Positions 1 through 7,480 of a stretch of 33,824 nucleotides of DNA are shown piece by piece. Source of the DNA: Nanohaloarchaea archaeon B1-Br10_U2g1. GTDB taxonomy: Archaea > Nanohalarchaeota > Nanosalinia > Nanosalinales > Nanosalinaceae. Each line of letters opens with the position of its first letter. Position 1 is the first letter of the stretch. The position numbers and the translations under genes are program-made. Under the pieces are notes generated by a model. It was not told the DNA's origin. It did no database searches and saw nothing but the letters and a program-made list of their open reading frames with translations. The stretch covers positions 1 to 33,824 of the forward strand of contig LKMN01000007.1 of NCBI GenBank assembly GCA_001563875.1, in the 5' to 3' direction.

Positions 1-14
1 CACGATTCTCGTTT

Positions 15-491
15 TTAATAACTTGTTTCTTCCAGTTCATGCTCTAAAATTTTATTTCCGTTCTTATCAAAGTAGAAGACTCCTTCAAACTGTTTATTGT
101 CCAACATTAGAGGTATCCAGTACCTGTCATCTGGCCACATCTTGCCGAGCGGTATTTCGTCTGTTTTGAACCATTCGGGATTAGCTTCTTCTGTCTCTCG
201 AGGTTCGCCTTTGTACTGGCTTGTCCGGAATACATCTACATCCATGAAAGGCTTGTCTCCGAAATAAAACTGTAGTTCTCCTACTTTCTCAAGTTTCTCT
301 ATCTCCAACCTAGTTTCTTCTTTAACCTCTCTTTTGGTGGCCTCTTTTGAGGATTCACCTTCTTCTATTTTCCCTCCTGGAGCGTTGTAAAGTCCTTCTC
401 CAAGACCTCTCTTCTTTTTGATTAGAAGTACTTCGTCTTCATCAAAGACAAAACAGAGGTTGGCAGACATCTCAAATTCATCTCTATCCAT
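15..491 (-). CDS. MTH1-like Nudix hydrolase (oxidised purine NTP diphosphatase)
   Basis: A 158-residue Nudix protein, probably cleaving oxidised purine nucleoside triphosphates such as 8-oxo-dGTP to monophosphates to clean the nucleotide pool. The Nudix box runs at about residues 40-62 (GGKIEEGE, then KREVKEETRLE); the usual Gly near the box end is Arg61. After the box the resemblance to human MTH1 continues: a MDVDVF strand at about 83-88 and the WPDD motif at 119-122, which in MTH1 holds the Trp and two Asp that bind the oxidised base. Length matches MTH1 (about 156). The start is uncertain: Met8 is equally plausible and fits the MTH1 N-terminus, and a TATA-like stretch lies near 497-510. 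It is followed by the window edge and preceded by a 68-nt gap, so it is probably transcribed alone. Family assignment is firm; the exact substrate is inferred from motif similarity. Confidence 0.9.
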   Translation of the reverse strand: MDRDEFEMSANLCFVFDEDEVLLIKKKRGLGEGLYNAPGGKIEEGESSKEATKREVKEETRLEIEKLEKVGELQFYFGDKPFMDVDVFRTSQYKGEPRETEEANPEWFKTDEIPLGKMWPDDRYWIPLMLDNKQFEGVFYFDKNGNKILEHELEETSY

Positions 492-559
492 AGCTAGATT
501 TAGATAAGTGTATGAACCTTCTTTTAGATTACCTCTTCAAAGCTGAAAAATTCTTCCTG

Positions 560-1042
560 CTATATGGTTAGTGATAATAGAAATAAGAGTAGCATAACAA
601 AGGTTAGGGCTACCTTAGCGAATATAGAACTCAATAAAGCCATAGTGGTTGTTATGCTTGATTGAAAAGCTTTTTCAGAATCTTTTCCTAACATTATCTC
701 TCTTAAGAATACTACTCCTGCTACCCCAATTATTATGCCGAAAGGCCCGGTGAAGAGGAAAAGTAGTCCTGCTGCTATGCCTGCCATCAAAGCTGTTTTC
801 TGAGATGCTCCTGATTTATCAGCTCCTATATATGTTGCGATGTAATCAACCGCGATAGCAAATATTCCTGTAAATATGATTACACCAAAAAGTATGGGTC
901 CTGGCGTGCTGTAACCGGTGCTCCACCAGTACAGAAAAACGCCTATGACTGAGAATAATGGTCCTGGTAGAGACGGTACAATACTTCCTACAATACCGAT
1001 TAACAATAATGCTAGAGCAGCAAAGAGGTATAGAGAGGTCAT
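560..1042 (-). CDS. DUF456 family integral membrane protein
   Basis: A 160-residue membrane protein, nearly all hydrophobic, with about four to five membrane segments and glycine-rich helices. It matches DUF456 as I know it: an early SLPGPL motif at about 24-29, then a Gly-rich segment, a short cytoplasmic linker with charged residues at 119-126 (LGKDSEKA), and a final hydrophobic helix. The biochemical function of DUF456 is unknown. The ATG overlaps the stop codon of the upstream SDR gene by four bases (ATGA), so the two are co-transcribed and probably translationally coupled. Confidence 0.8.
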   Translation of the reverse strand: MTSLYLFAALALLLIGIVGSIVPSLPGPLFSVIGVFLYWWSTGYSTPGPILFGVIIFTGIFAIAVDYIATYIGADKSGASQKTALMAGIAAGLLFLFTGPFGIIIGVAGVVFLREIMLGKDSEKAFQSSITTTMALLSSIFAKVALTFVMLLLFLLSLTI

Positions 1043-1920
1043 TCGTTACCTTCTAAATACTCTCTTACTGTTATAAGTTCGCCCATGTTCTTGTGGAACT
1101 GTTCTAAACTGTTGTCTTGGACTGTGTTATCGATTTTGAGAGAGTGGTACTGGTCCAGACCAAAGGGCACAAAGTCCAGATGTTCAGACAAGGTCAATCC
1201 ATACTTCACTGCTATCAGCGGTACAGGCAGTACTTTCAGACCTCTTCCTTTCTGTTTTTCAACTGTCTTAGATATCTCTGCCAATGTTAAGACTTCAGGA
1301 CCTCCTATATTGTAGGCCTGATCTATGTGTTTCTCATCTTCAACAGCTTCTAAAAAGAGGTCTGCTATGTCCTCGACGTAGATAGGTTGAAACCGGTTTC
1401 TACCTCCTCCGGGAAGGAAGGTTAGATATGGTGTCAGAAGGCTTTCTGTAAAGTTTAGAAACTGTCCTCCTTCGCCGAATATTACCGAGGGCCGGAAGAC
1501 TGTCCAGTCGAGTTCAGAGTCTTTAACCTGTCTCTCCGCTTCGCCTTTAGTTCTAAGATAAGCAGTATCCGCATCTGTTTCGGCTCCCAATGCACTCATA
1601 TGTATGTAACGAGAGATGTCCGAAGAACGGCATTCTTCCAGCACATTTTCTGTTCCTTCAAAATGTACTTTCTCGTATGGTACAGAAGGCTTTTTGAGAG
1701 GCGAAAGACCTACAAGATGGATGACGGTATCGAACTCCTCGAAGTTCAAAGTATCCGGATCCGTCACGTCACATTTAATAGCTTCTACGTTAGGAGGTAG
1801 GTCTAGGACAGTTTTTTCGGGGTTAAGCCCTCCTACAGTTACGTTATGTCCTGAATAAGCTAGTCTGTGTGCAAGATGGGATCCTACAAAACCTGTTCCT
1901 CCTGTTACAAATATCTTCAT
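1039..1920 (-). CDS. NAD(P)-binding SDR, NDUFA9/complex I-like epimerase family
   Basis: A 293-residue atypical short-chain dehydrogenase/epimerase-like protein. The Rossmann glycine motif GGTGFVG is at residues 7-13, an acidic CDVTD strand end at 50-54, and a YxxxK pair at Tyr121-Lys125 with Ser109 before it, so the SDR catalytic set looks intact. The C-terminal part (FRPSVIFG, about 142-149; QPIYVEDIA, about 178-186) is typical of the NDUFA9-like subgroup, whose members bind NAD(P)H and often act as structural or redox-sensing proteins. The substrate cannot be told from sequence. It is the first gene of an operon with the DUF456 protein (four-base overlap). A 7-bp AT-rich inverted repeat lies in the promoter immediately upstream. 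Confidence 0.82.
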   Translation of the reverse strand: MKIFVTGGTGFVGSHLAHRLAYSGHNVTVGGLNPEKTVLDLPPNVEAIKCDVTDPDTLNFEEFDTVIHLVGLSPLKKPSVPYEKVHFEGTENVLEECRSSDISRYIHMSALGAETDADTAYLRTKGEAERQVKDSELDWTVFRPSVIFGEGGQFLNFTESLLTPYLTFLPGGGRNRFQPIYVEDIADLFLEAVEDEKHIDQAYNIGGPEVLTLAEISKTVEKQKGRGLKVLPVPLIAVKYGLTLSEHLDFVPFGLDQYHSLKIDNTVQDNSLEQFHKNMGELITVREYLEGNE

Positions 1921-1925
1921 TATAT

Positions 1926-1945
1926 TAATATTTTGTTTAATATTA
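1926..1945. promoter_or_regulatory. AT-rich inverted repeat in SDR promoter
   Basis: TAATATT and AATATTA form a perfect 7-bp inverted repeat separated by TTGTTT, starting 6 nt before the SDR start codon. It overlaps the region where a leaderless archaeal TATA box would lie, so it may be promoter, operator or simply AT-rich sequence. Confidence 0.35.
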
Positions 1946-2005
1946 GTATTAGAGTTTTTGGAGCTAGATCGATAACTTTTGGCAGCTTAGTTAGAATGGA
2001 GGCTT

Positions 2006-2359
2006 TCAGAAGCGAATGCTCTGACGCGGTTGAGTCTTGTCAGGATGCGGATCTAGGAGTTGATACTCTTTGTCCTCAACGTTTGCAAACTGTCCGCAGG
2101 ACGGGCATCGGCCATAACCGTTATGCTCCGAATTTACTTTTTCAGAGTATCCGCATACACACTCTAAACGGCTTGACATAGGATCTACCTTTAGATCAAT
2201 CCTTTCAAGTATTGTTCCCCGAGAGAAGTATTTGAAGAGCTGTTCAAACCTTTCAGGTTTACAGAGGTTTTCATTAATCTCAACATGGGCTGAGCCGTTT
2301 GTCGAAACGCTTGAAAGATCCTGCATAACCTCAATTAGAACATTTCCTAACTTCTTCAT
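2006..2359 (-). CDS. HypA-like zinc-ribbon protein without the nickel-binding N-terminus
   Basis: A 117-residue protein whose layout resembles HypA/HybF, the nickel metallochaperone of hydrogenase and urease maturation: an N-terminal alpha/beta part, a FxxGTI-like stretch (FSRGTILE at about 45-52), and a zinc ribbon with Cys67, Cys69, Cys85 and Cys88. In true HypA the chain starts Met-His-Glu and His2 binds nickel; here it starts MKKLGN, and the first cysteine pair is CxC rather than CxxC. No hydrogenase gene is present in the window. It may be a HypA relative with a structural or different metal role, or an unrelated zinc-ribbon protein. The segment before the ATG contains TAAGAGGAT, a weak ribosome-binding-like sequence. 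It stands alone, downstream of the initiator tRNA gene on the same strand. Confidence 0.55.
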   Translation of the reverse strand: MKKLGNVLIEVMQDLSSVSTNGSAHVEINENLCKPERFEQLFKYFSRGTILERIDLKVDPMSSRLECVCGYSEKVNSEHNGYGRCPSCGQFANVEDKEYQLLDPHPDKTQPRQSIRF

Positions 2360-2542
2360 CTATATCCTCTTACAGTCATTTCTGTTTCTCTGATCACTAC
2401 CCTTCCCCATACACAAGTACAGGGATACAGCCATTTAATTAAGTTAAGGTATCAGTGCTCTGAATACCATTAGGGATTAAAGAGGTTCTCAGAGATTTTA
2501 ACTCATTAAAATTGTGTGATTAACAATAGAAATTAACTTAGT

Positions 2543-2617
2543 TAGCGGGGCGTGGATTTGAACCACGGACCTCCGGGTTATGAGCCCGACGAGCACTCCT
2601 GGCTGCTCCACCCCGCT
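2543..2617 (-). tRNA. initiator tRNA-Met (CAT)
   Basis: The minus strand folds into a complete 75-nt cloverleaf: acceptor AGCGGGG/CCCCGCT, D arm GAGC/GCTC, anticodon stem TCGGG/CCCGG with loop CTCATAA (anticodon CAT), T arm CGTGG/CCACG with loop TTCAAAT, discriminator A. The first pair is A1-U72 and the anticodon stem carries three consecutive G-C pairs, both marks of archaeal initiator tRNA. CCA is not encoded and there is no intron. The gene runs toward the HypA-like gene. Confidence 0.95.
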
Positions 2618-2639
2618 TCAACCTAATTTTAACATGTCT

Positions 2640-2685
2640 GACTGGTTTTGAATCAGTCAAATCGGTTTTCAACTGGTTAACAGTT
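2640..2685. promoter_or_regulatory. two inverted repeats sharing ACTGGTT between tRNA-Met and rnhB
   Basis: Two short dyads lie side by side in the spacer between the tRNA-Met gene and RNase HII. The first, 2640-2658, pairs GACTGGTT with AATCAGTC over eight positions (one G-T). The second, 2671-2685, pairs AACTG with CAGTT. Both contain ACTGGTT. They lie 23-68 nt upstream of the tRNA 5' end and about 110-155 nt upstream of the RNase HII start, so they could be operators for either. The rest of the spacers at 2360-2542 and 2686-2761 shows only AT-rich sequence and possible TATA boxes. Confidence 0.3.
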
Positions 2686-2761
2686 ATGCTTCTTGTCTGA
2701 AGCGTATGAATGAATCTGTGCGGTGAATCTTTTAAACTATGTTCCAGGTTTTCCGGGGAAA

Positions 2762-2771
2762 GGATAAAAAC
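2762..2771 (+). promoter_or_regulatory. TATA box deciding the RNase HII start
   Basis: GGATAAAAAC is centred about 29 nt before the ATG at 2796, the spacing expected for a leaderless archaeal transcript. It lies inside the extended reading frame that begins at 2739, which argues that 2739 is not the true start. Confidence 0.55.
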
Positions 2772-2795
2772 ATCGGAGATGTCATACAGGTTTCT

Positions 2796-3458
2796 ATGGT
2801 AAAGGTGCTTGGAGTAGATGAGGCTGGCAGAGGTCCCGTAATAGGAAGTATGTTTATTGGAGGCTTCATGGCAGAAGAAAGCGATTTAGAAAAAGTTGAA
2901 GAACTAGGAGTTAAAGACTCTAAGAAACTTTCTAACGTTAAAAGAGATTCAATAGATGAAGTACTGGAAAACTATGGAGATACTTTTCTTAAGGAGGTAG
3001 AAGCTTCTGAAATAGATGAGCTCCGAGAGATAATGTCGATAAACGAAATTGAGCTACAGGCATTTGTAGATGTGATTGAAAGAGCAGATCCCGATAAAGT
3101 CTTCGTTGATTTGCCGGAGCCTGACGGAGACCGTTTCATTAGAAAGATGAAGAAAGAGCTACCTCGTAGGTTCCAAGATATTGAGTTTGTGGCAGAACAC
3201 GAGGCAGATGATACCTATCCAATAGTCTCTGCAGCCTCAATTGTAGCCAAATCTGCTCGTGAACGGCATATCAAGAGGCTTCAGGAGAAGTATGGCTACG
3301 ACTTCAAATCAGGTTACCCTCATGACAAACCAACCATAAAGTTCTTGGAAAGATTTGTTGAAGAAAAGGGAGAGCTGCCGCCAGAAACACGTAAATCTTG
3401 GAGTACGGCTGAGAGGATTCTGAAGGAGAATAGCCAGAGCGGTCTAGAAGACTTCTAA
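2796..3458 (+). CDS. rnhB: ribonuclease HII
   Basis: A 220-residue RNase HII that cleaves the RNA strand of RNA-DNA hybrids and nicks at single ribonucleotides in DNA. The family signature VDEAGRGPVIG comes a few residues after the start and supplies the first Asp and Glu of the metal site. A further Asp lies in the KVFVDLP strand, and HEADDTYPIVSAASIVAK gives the last Asp and the conserved Ser-rich helix. The frame is open from 2739, but archaeal RNase HII proteins begin a few residues before the DEAGRG motif, and a TATA box lies 29 nt before the ATG at 2796, so I chose 2796. Length is normal for archaeal family members. The next gene, EndA, has its own promoter. Confidence 0.93.
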   Translation: MVKVLGVDEAGRGPVIGSMFIGGFMAEESDLEKVEELGVKDSKKLSNVKRDSIDEVLENYGDTFLKEVEASEIDELREIMSINEIELQAFVDVIERADPDKVFVDLPEPDGDRFIRKMKKELPRRFQDIEFVAEHEADDTYPIVSAASIVAKSARERHIKRLQEKYGYDFKSGYPHDKPTIKFLERFVEEKGELPPETRKSWSTAERILKENSQSGLEDF

Positions 3459-3461
3459 TAC

Positions 3462-3469
3462 AATAAAAA
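3462..3469 (+). promoter_or_regulatory. TATA box of the endA gene
   Basis: AATAAAAA is centred 28 nt before the ATG at 3494, right after the RNase HII stop codon. This spacing supports the start at 3494 over the in-frame ATG at 3476. Confidence 0.55.
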
Positions 3470-3493
3470 GAATAGGTGTTAACTTTCCTGTTT

Positions 3494-4033
3494 ATGGTCA
3501 AAGCCGAAATCACAGAGACCTCTATAAAGATCTGGGACGGGGAAGACGCAGAGAAAGTCCATGATGAACTCTACTATGGAAAGTACGTTGAGGAGAATTA
3601 CCTCGAGCTTTCACTAGTTGAAGCTATGCACTTATATGAAAGAGGAGAGCTCGACCTAACCGAGGACGGTGAGAAGCTAAGTAGAGACCAGGCCTTCCAA
3701 ACTTTCTCAGGGAAAGACGAAGAGTTTGACCACAAGTATGCAGTATACTCTGATCTACGTGAGAGAGGTTACATCGTTAAGACAGGGTTTAAATTCGGAA
3801 CCCATTTTCGTGTATATCCGCGAGGAGTAAATCCGTACAAGGACGGGCCTAAAGAAGATAGAGAACACACAAAATGGATTGTACATGCTGTTCCTGAAAA
3901 CTACAATCAGAACTACCAAGAAATGTCCCGAGCTGTACGTCTAGCACAGAACATCCGTGCAAAAATGCTTTGGGCAGTAGTTGACTCAGAAAGAGAAGTT
4001 ACCTACTACCAAGTCGGGCGTGTGACACCTTAA
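3494..4033 (+). CDS. endA: tRNA-splicing endonuclease, alpha4-type
   Basis: A 179-residue tRNA-intron endonuclease that cuts the bulge-helix-bulge motif of pre-tRNAs. The chain has the N-terminal domain, the linking YGKY segment, and the C-terminal catalytic domain beginning near DLRERGYIVKTGFKFG. The catalytic triad is visible as Tyr108 (FRVYPRG), His125 (EHTKWIVH) and Lys157 (NIRAKMLW), close to Tyr115, His125 and Lys156 of the Methanocaldococcus jannaschii enzyme as I recall it. One-domain length indicates a homotetramer (alpha4). Haloarchaea usually carry the fused double-length alpha2 form, so this supports a lineage outside Halobacteria. The frame opens at 3476, but the MVKAE start at 3494 with a TATA box 28 nt upstream fits better. 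Confidence 0.92.
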   Translation: MVKAEITETSIKIWDGEDAEKVHDELYYGKYVEENYLELSLVEAMHLYERGELDLTEDGEKLSRDQAFQTFSGKDEEFDHKYAVYSDLRERGYIVKTGFKFGTHFRVYPRGVNPYKDGPKEDREHTKWIVHAVPENYNQNYQEMSRAVRLAQNIRAKMLWAVVDSEREVTYYQVGRVTP

Positions 4034-4065
4034 ATTTTTATGGATGGTTCTATAACTAATTTAAC

Positions 4066-4587
4066 ATGGCTTACAGAAGTTTGTCGTATCCTCTGGACTC
4101 CCCTAATATAAACAAACGTAGATGGGACTTTTGGAACGATTTGGGAATGGATATAGAGCAAATAGATGATTTACGTGCCTTGAGCCAGACACTTAAGACG
4201 ACAACTCTCGAAAAGAAGCCTGTCAACGAGTACAGAAAAGACTTCACCAAACTAGGTGAAGAAGTAGAAGGAGAGATGAGTGTAGATGCTCTTTCTCAAG
4301 TGGATCTTTTTCTGGAAGAAGGAGAAGAAGTAACGGTAAGAGCCTTTGAAGCCAGTTCTTGGCCTGAAGAGGTCTATGATATCCGGCTGGAGGCGGTGGA
4401 TCCTCAAAGTATATCTGAACGTAAAAGAGAGGTTTATGAGAGAGGTTCTATAGTGCTCACAGACGTTCCTCCAGAGGTTGATGACAGAATAACATATGGC
4501 GGAGTCTATGACTTTACTCCTATCCATTTCGGAAGCTATATTGTAGAGCCTGTTGACACAGAACGTAAAGATTTTGGGTATAACTAG
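4066..4587 (+). CDS. hypothetical acidic protein
   Basis: A 173-residue soluble protein I do not recognise. It has no signal peptide, membrane segment, cysteine pair or nucleotide-binding motif. The N-terminal third is basic and helical (INKRRWDFWNDLG, about 15-27). The rest is acidic, with predicted beta-strands around VTVRAFEASSWPEEVYDIRLE and GSIVLTDVPPEVDDRITYGG. A TATA-like AATTTTTATG (4033-4042) lies 28 nt before the ATG, so it has its own promoter even though it follows endA by 32 nt. It ends 22 nt from the convergent rhomboid gene. Coding is supported by halophilic acidic composition and the promoter; function is unknown. Confidence 0.75.
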   Translation: MAYRSLSYPLDSPNINKRRWDFWNDLGMDIEQIDDLRALSQTLKTTTLEKKPVNEYRKDFTKLGEEVEGEMSVDALSQVDLFLEEGEEVTVRAFEASSWPEEVYDIRLEAVDPQSISERKREVYERGSIVLTDVPPEVDDRITYGGVYDFTPIHFGSYIVEPVDTERKDFGYN

Positions 4588-4609
4588 CCTTAAATCCTTT
4601 CTACTCTCT

Positions 4610-5500
4610 CTAAACTTCCAAGGGGTTGAAAACTGAGGCTTTTCTAGCATATCTTTCCTGAAGTTTCTTACCAAAGTAAACTCCTACCAGTAGCCCTGCT
4701 AGGTGTGCTGATGATGCGAAAGGCCAAACCTGTACTCCTAAGACTCTTAATAAGACGTTGAATGTTTCGAAAGCTCCAAAGGCGTACAAACCTGTCTTAA
4801 TCTTCATAGGTATTATAAAGAACAGAAGTATATCGGCTTTAGGATAAAGCATTGCTACAGCAGCAAATACCGCAACTACTGCGCCTGATGCTCCTACTGC
4901 TGAACCTAGAAGTTCTGGGTTGTCATGAATCAAGTTTAGAAAGTTTCTGAAAACTACAAAAGCCATACTTGCCACTATGCCTGAAGCAAAATAGAACTTA
5001 ATGAACCTCTTGCTGCCTATCAGTCTCTCTAATGCGGTCCCGAAAAAGTAGAGAGTGATCATGTTGGCAAACAAGTGTAACTCGCTTCCATGTAGAAACA
5101 TCACTGATACGATGCTCCAGGGAACCTGCGCTAGCTCGGATAGATCTGACTGAAGCGCGAAATTTTCATATACAATATTGTCCGCAGGGGTAGGCCCTAG
5201 AGATAGCTGTAAGAGATATATGAATGATGTGAAAAGTATTATAGAAAGTGTGTGGCTGTTCCGGAAAGTATTGAAAATATCTTTAGCTATAGACGGTTTA
5301 TGGTTTCTCTTTGGAGGAGTATTCTTCACTTCTTTCTCTTTAAACCATTTATCGTTCTCTTCTTTCTCCTTTTCAATAGACTTCTCAAGTCCTTGACAGT
5401 CATGGTTTTCTGGTAGACGGTGTTCGGAACAGAACTTTTCGCCACAGTAGCGGCATTTAAAGCTCATATCTTCCTTACCACATTTTGAACACTCCGTCAT
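4610..5500 (-). CDS. rhomboid intramembrane serine protease with N-terminal AN1 zinc finger
   Basis: A 296-residue fusion. Residues 1-36 form an AN1-type zinc finger with Cys4, Cys7, Cys16, Cys19, Cys24, His27, His33 and Cys35 placed as in the family. A charged linker (about 37-75) leads to a rhomboid core with about six membrane helices. The rhomboid catalytic dyad is present: Ser205 in GASG (203-206) and His266 in SSAHLAG; His142 and Asn146 in HLFANM match the conserved HxxxN of helix 2. It should cleave single-pass membrane proteins within the bilayer. AN1-rhomboid fusions are known in haloarchaea; the finger may recruit a cytosolic partner or substrate. A TATA box (ATGATAAAAATG, near 5521-5532) lies about 26 nt upstream of the start. 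Confidence 0.9.
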   Translation of the reverse strand: MTECSKCGKEDMSFKCRYCGEKFCSEHRLPENHDCQGLEKSIEKEKEENDKWFKEKEVKNTPPKRNHKPSIAKDIFNTFRNSHTLSIILFTSFIYLLQLSLGPTPADNIVYENFALQSDLSELAQVPWSIVSVMFLHGSELHLFANMITLYFFGTALERLIGSKRFIKFYFASGIVASMAFVVFRNFLNLIHDNPELLGSAVGASGAVVAVFAAVAMLYPKADILLFFIIPMKIKTGLYAFGAFETFNVLLRVLGVQVWPFASSAHLAGLLVGVYFGKKLQERYARKASVFNPLEV

Positions 5501-5568
5501 ACGGAAACTTCCTCAACCACATTTTTATCATAACGGATTCAGAACAAGAAGAAAAAGGAGAGAAGCTA

Positions 5569-7272
5569 TTATAGAAACTCTGAGAGCTCTGAAACCTCTA
5601 CTCTTTCCTGCTCTGTAGAGTCTCTATCTCTTACTGTAACCGTTTCCGGGTCATCTTCGAGAGTCTCGTAGTCGACTGTTATGCAGTAAGGTGTACCAAC
5701 TTCATCCTGTCTTCTGTACCGTTTACCGATATTCCCGGTATCGTCATATTTGACTGAAAAACCTTCATCTCTCAGTTGGGAAGCTATCTCCCTAGCTTTC
5801 TCGCCTAAACCGTCTTTATCCATTAAAGGGAATACAGCTACTTCTGTAGGAGCAACTTCCTCTGTTAAACGCAAGACGGTTCTCTTCTCGTTGTCAACCT
5901 CGTCCTCGTCATAAGCATGAGCTAAAACTGTGTAAACCATTCTGTCGATACCGAATGAAGGTTCTACGACATGAGGGATAATGTGTTCTCCGGTTTTAGT
6001 CACTGTTTTTCTTTCAAAATTACATTTTTCTGTAGGTATCTCAAAGCTCTTGTTTTCCAGTTTGGCCTCTACAGTCTCTCCTTGGAATTCCTCCGGACTT
6101 TTCTTGGCTTTCTCCTGAATTTTCTCAGCAATTTGAGCTGCTTTGTTGCCGTATTCGGGTCCCAGGAAACCCATATCTGGATCTGCTTCTGTCACCTTTT
6201 TCTCGATCGGCTCATCGTATTCTTTGAAGACAGTATAGTCTTCTTCGCTGTACTCATCGTGTTTCTTAAGGTCGTAGCAGCCTCTGTACGCGAAACCGGT
6301 TATTTCTATCCAGTCTCCGTCGACTTGACTTTCCGCATCCCAGCAGTCGGATGCGTAATGAGAGAGTTCGTCGTTCTGATGCTGTCTAAAACGGAAACGT
6401 TCCATGTCGACACCTATGCTTCTGTACCATTCTGTAGCTAAACCTAGATAGTAGGCTATCCAATCTGATTTGATGACGTCCTGTTCAACAGCTTCCTTTA
6501 CTGTCATTTCCTCACCTCTCTTATCTTTGTTTTGTGCTTCTCTGGAGTAGAGTTTCAGCTCGATATCCTCTACGTCAGAGATAGGAGGTCTGTCTTCTTC
6601 AGGATCAATGAAATGTTCAAGTTCGGCTTGTGTGAGCTCTCTGACCCTGACTAGACCTTTCCGTGGCGAGATTTCGTTTCTATAGGACTTACCTATCTGT
6701 GTTATACCGAACGGTAGCTGGTTCCTCATGTACTCTTTGAATCTGGGGAACTCGACGAAAATTCCCTGAGCTGTCTCAGGTCTTAGATATCCTTTCTGTC
6801 CTGATCCGGGTCCTATACTAGTCTTGAACATCAGGTTGAAGTCTTCAACCGGTATGTCTGATAGATCTTCTTCACAGTTCGGACATTTTAGGCTGTTTTC
6901 TCTGATAATCTCCTCTATCTTGTCGGTTGAGAATCCTTCTGCTTCACCTATCCCCGTATTATCTTCGACTATATGGTCAGCTCTAGAAGAGGTTCCGCAC
7001 TCAGGACATTCTATAATCATGTCATCAAAGGTTTCTAAATGTCCTGAAGCTTCGAAAACTGCTTCAGGCATTATTGTAGGTGCTTCTATTTCTCTGTGTC
7101 CCAAAGAATCGGAGAATTTGTTTCTCCAGCTGTTTTCTATGTTACGTTTTAGTTCAGCTCCTTCAGGACCAAATGTTTGGAATCCTGCAACTCCTCCATA
7201 GGCTTCAGCAGTCTGTGAGAAAAATCCTCTTCTTTTAGACAGCTCAGAAATTTTTCTTGTTAAATCTTCCAT
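5569..7272 (-). CDS. glyS: glycyl-tRNA synthetase, archaeal/eukaryotic class II type
   Basis: A 567-residue alpha2-type glycyl-tRNA synthetase that charges tRNA-Gly. The N-terminus KRRGFFSQTAEAYGG and GFQTFGPEGAELKRN are characteristic. A zinc-binding insertion has CPECG (about 99-103) and CPNC (about 134-137). Class II motif 2 contains YRNEISPRKGLVRVRE, the FRQH glycine-pocket segment follows, and motif 3 contains EPSFGIDRM. The C-terminal anticodon-binding domain begins around APTEVAVFPL and has the RRQDEVGTPYCITVD segment. Length and domain order are normal. It has its own strong TATA box 27 nt before the ATG. Confidence 0.97.
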   Translation of the reverse strand: MEDLTRKISELSKRRGFFSQTAEAYGGVAGFQTFGPEGAELKRNIENSWRNKFSDSLGHREIEAPTIMPEAVFEASGHLETFDDMIIECPECGTSSRADHIVEDNTGIGEAEGFSTDKIEEIIRENSLKCPNCEEDLSDIPVEDFNLMFKTSIGPGSGQKGYLRPETAQGIFVEFPRFKEYMRNQLPFGITQIGKSYRNEISPRKGLVRVRELTQAELEHFIDPEEDRPPISDVEDIELKLYSREAQNKDKRGEEMTVKEAVEQDVIKSDWIAYYLGLATEWYRSIGVDMERFRFRQHQNDELSHYASDCWDAESQVDGDWIEITGFAYRGCYDLKKHDEYSEEDYTVFKEYDEPIEKKVTEADPDMGFLGPEYGNKAAQIAEKIQEKAKKSPEEFQGETVEAKLENKSFEIPTEKCNFERKTVTKTGEHIIPHVVEPSFGIDRMVYTVLAHAYDEDEVDNEKRTVLRLTEEVAPTEVAVFPLMDKDGLGEKAREIASQLRDEGFSVKYDDTGNIGKRYRRQDEVGTPYCITVDYETLEDDPETVTVRDRDSTEQERVEVSELSEFL

Positions 7273-7293
7273 AAGAAATCAACTCTCAAGGAA

Positions 7294-7304
7294 TTTTTTA
7301 TAGT
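7294..7304 (-). promoter_or_regulatory. TATA box of glyS
   Basis: On the minus strand ACTATAAAAAA is centred 27-28 nt before the glyS ATG at 7272, the clearest example in the window of the leaderless-promoter spacing. Confidence 0.6.
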
Positions 7305-7346
7305 GAGAACTAGAAAGGTTTTGAAAGTTCGAAAATTTATCGTTGA

Positions 7347-7361
7347 ACCGGTTGAGCCGGT
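7347..7361. repeat. GC-rich inverted repeat in glyS-pgk spacer
   Basis: ACCGG and CCGGT form a 5-bp inverted repeat around TTGAG, between the divergent glyS and pgk promoters. It may be an operator; the spacer (7273-7480) otherwise holds only promoter-like AT-rich segments. Confidence 0.25.
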
Positions 7362-7480
7362 CCAAAACATCCACCCTTGATTGGCATTGTACTTCTGATT
7401 AAGAATGTACGAAGAAAGTTTTTAAGCATGTTCTATAAACGGAACCGGTAAAAACCATGGTCTAAAACCCTTATACAGTT

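Noticed and set aside
1867-2181. A 104-codon plus-strand open frame across the SDR promoter and HypA-like gene
   Set aside because: It overlaps two better-supported genes on the other strand and shows no recognisable domain.
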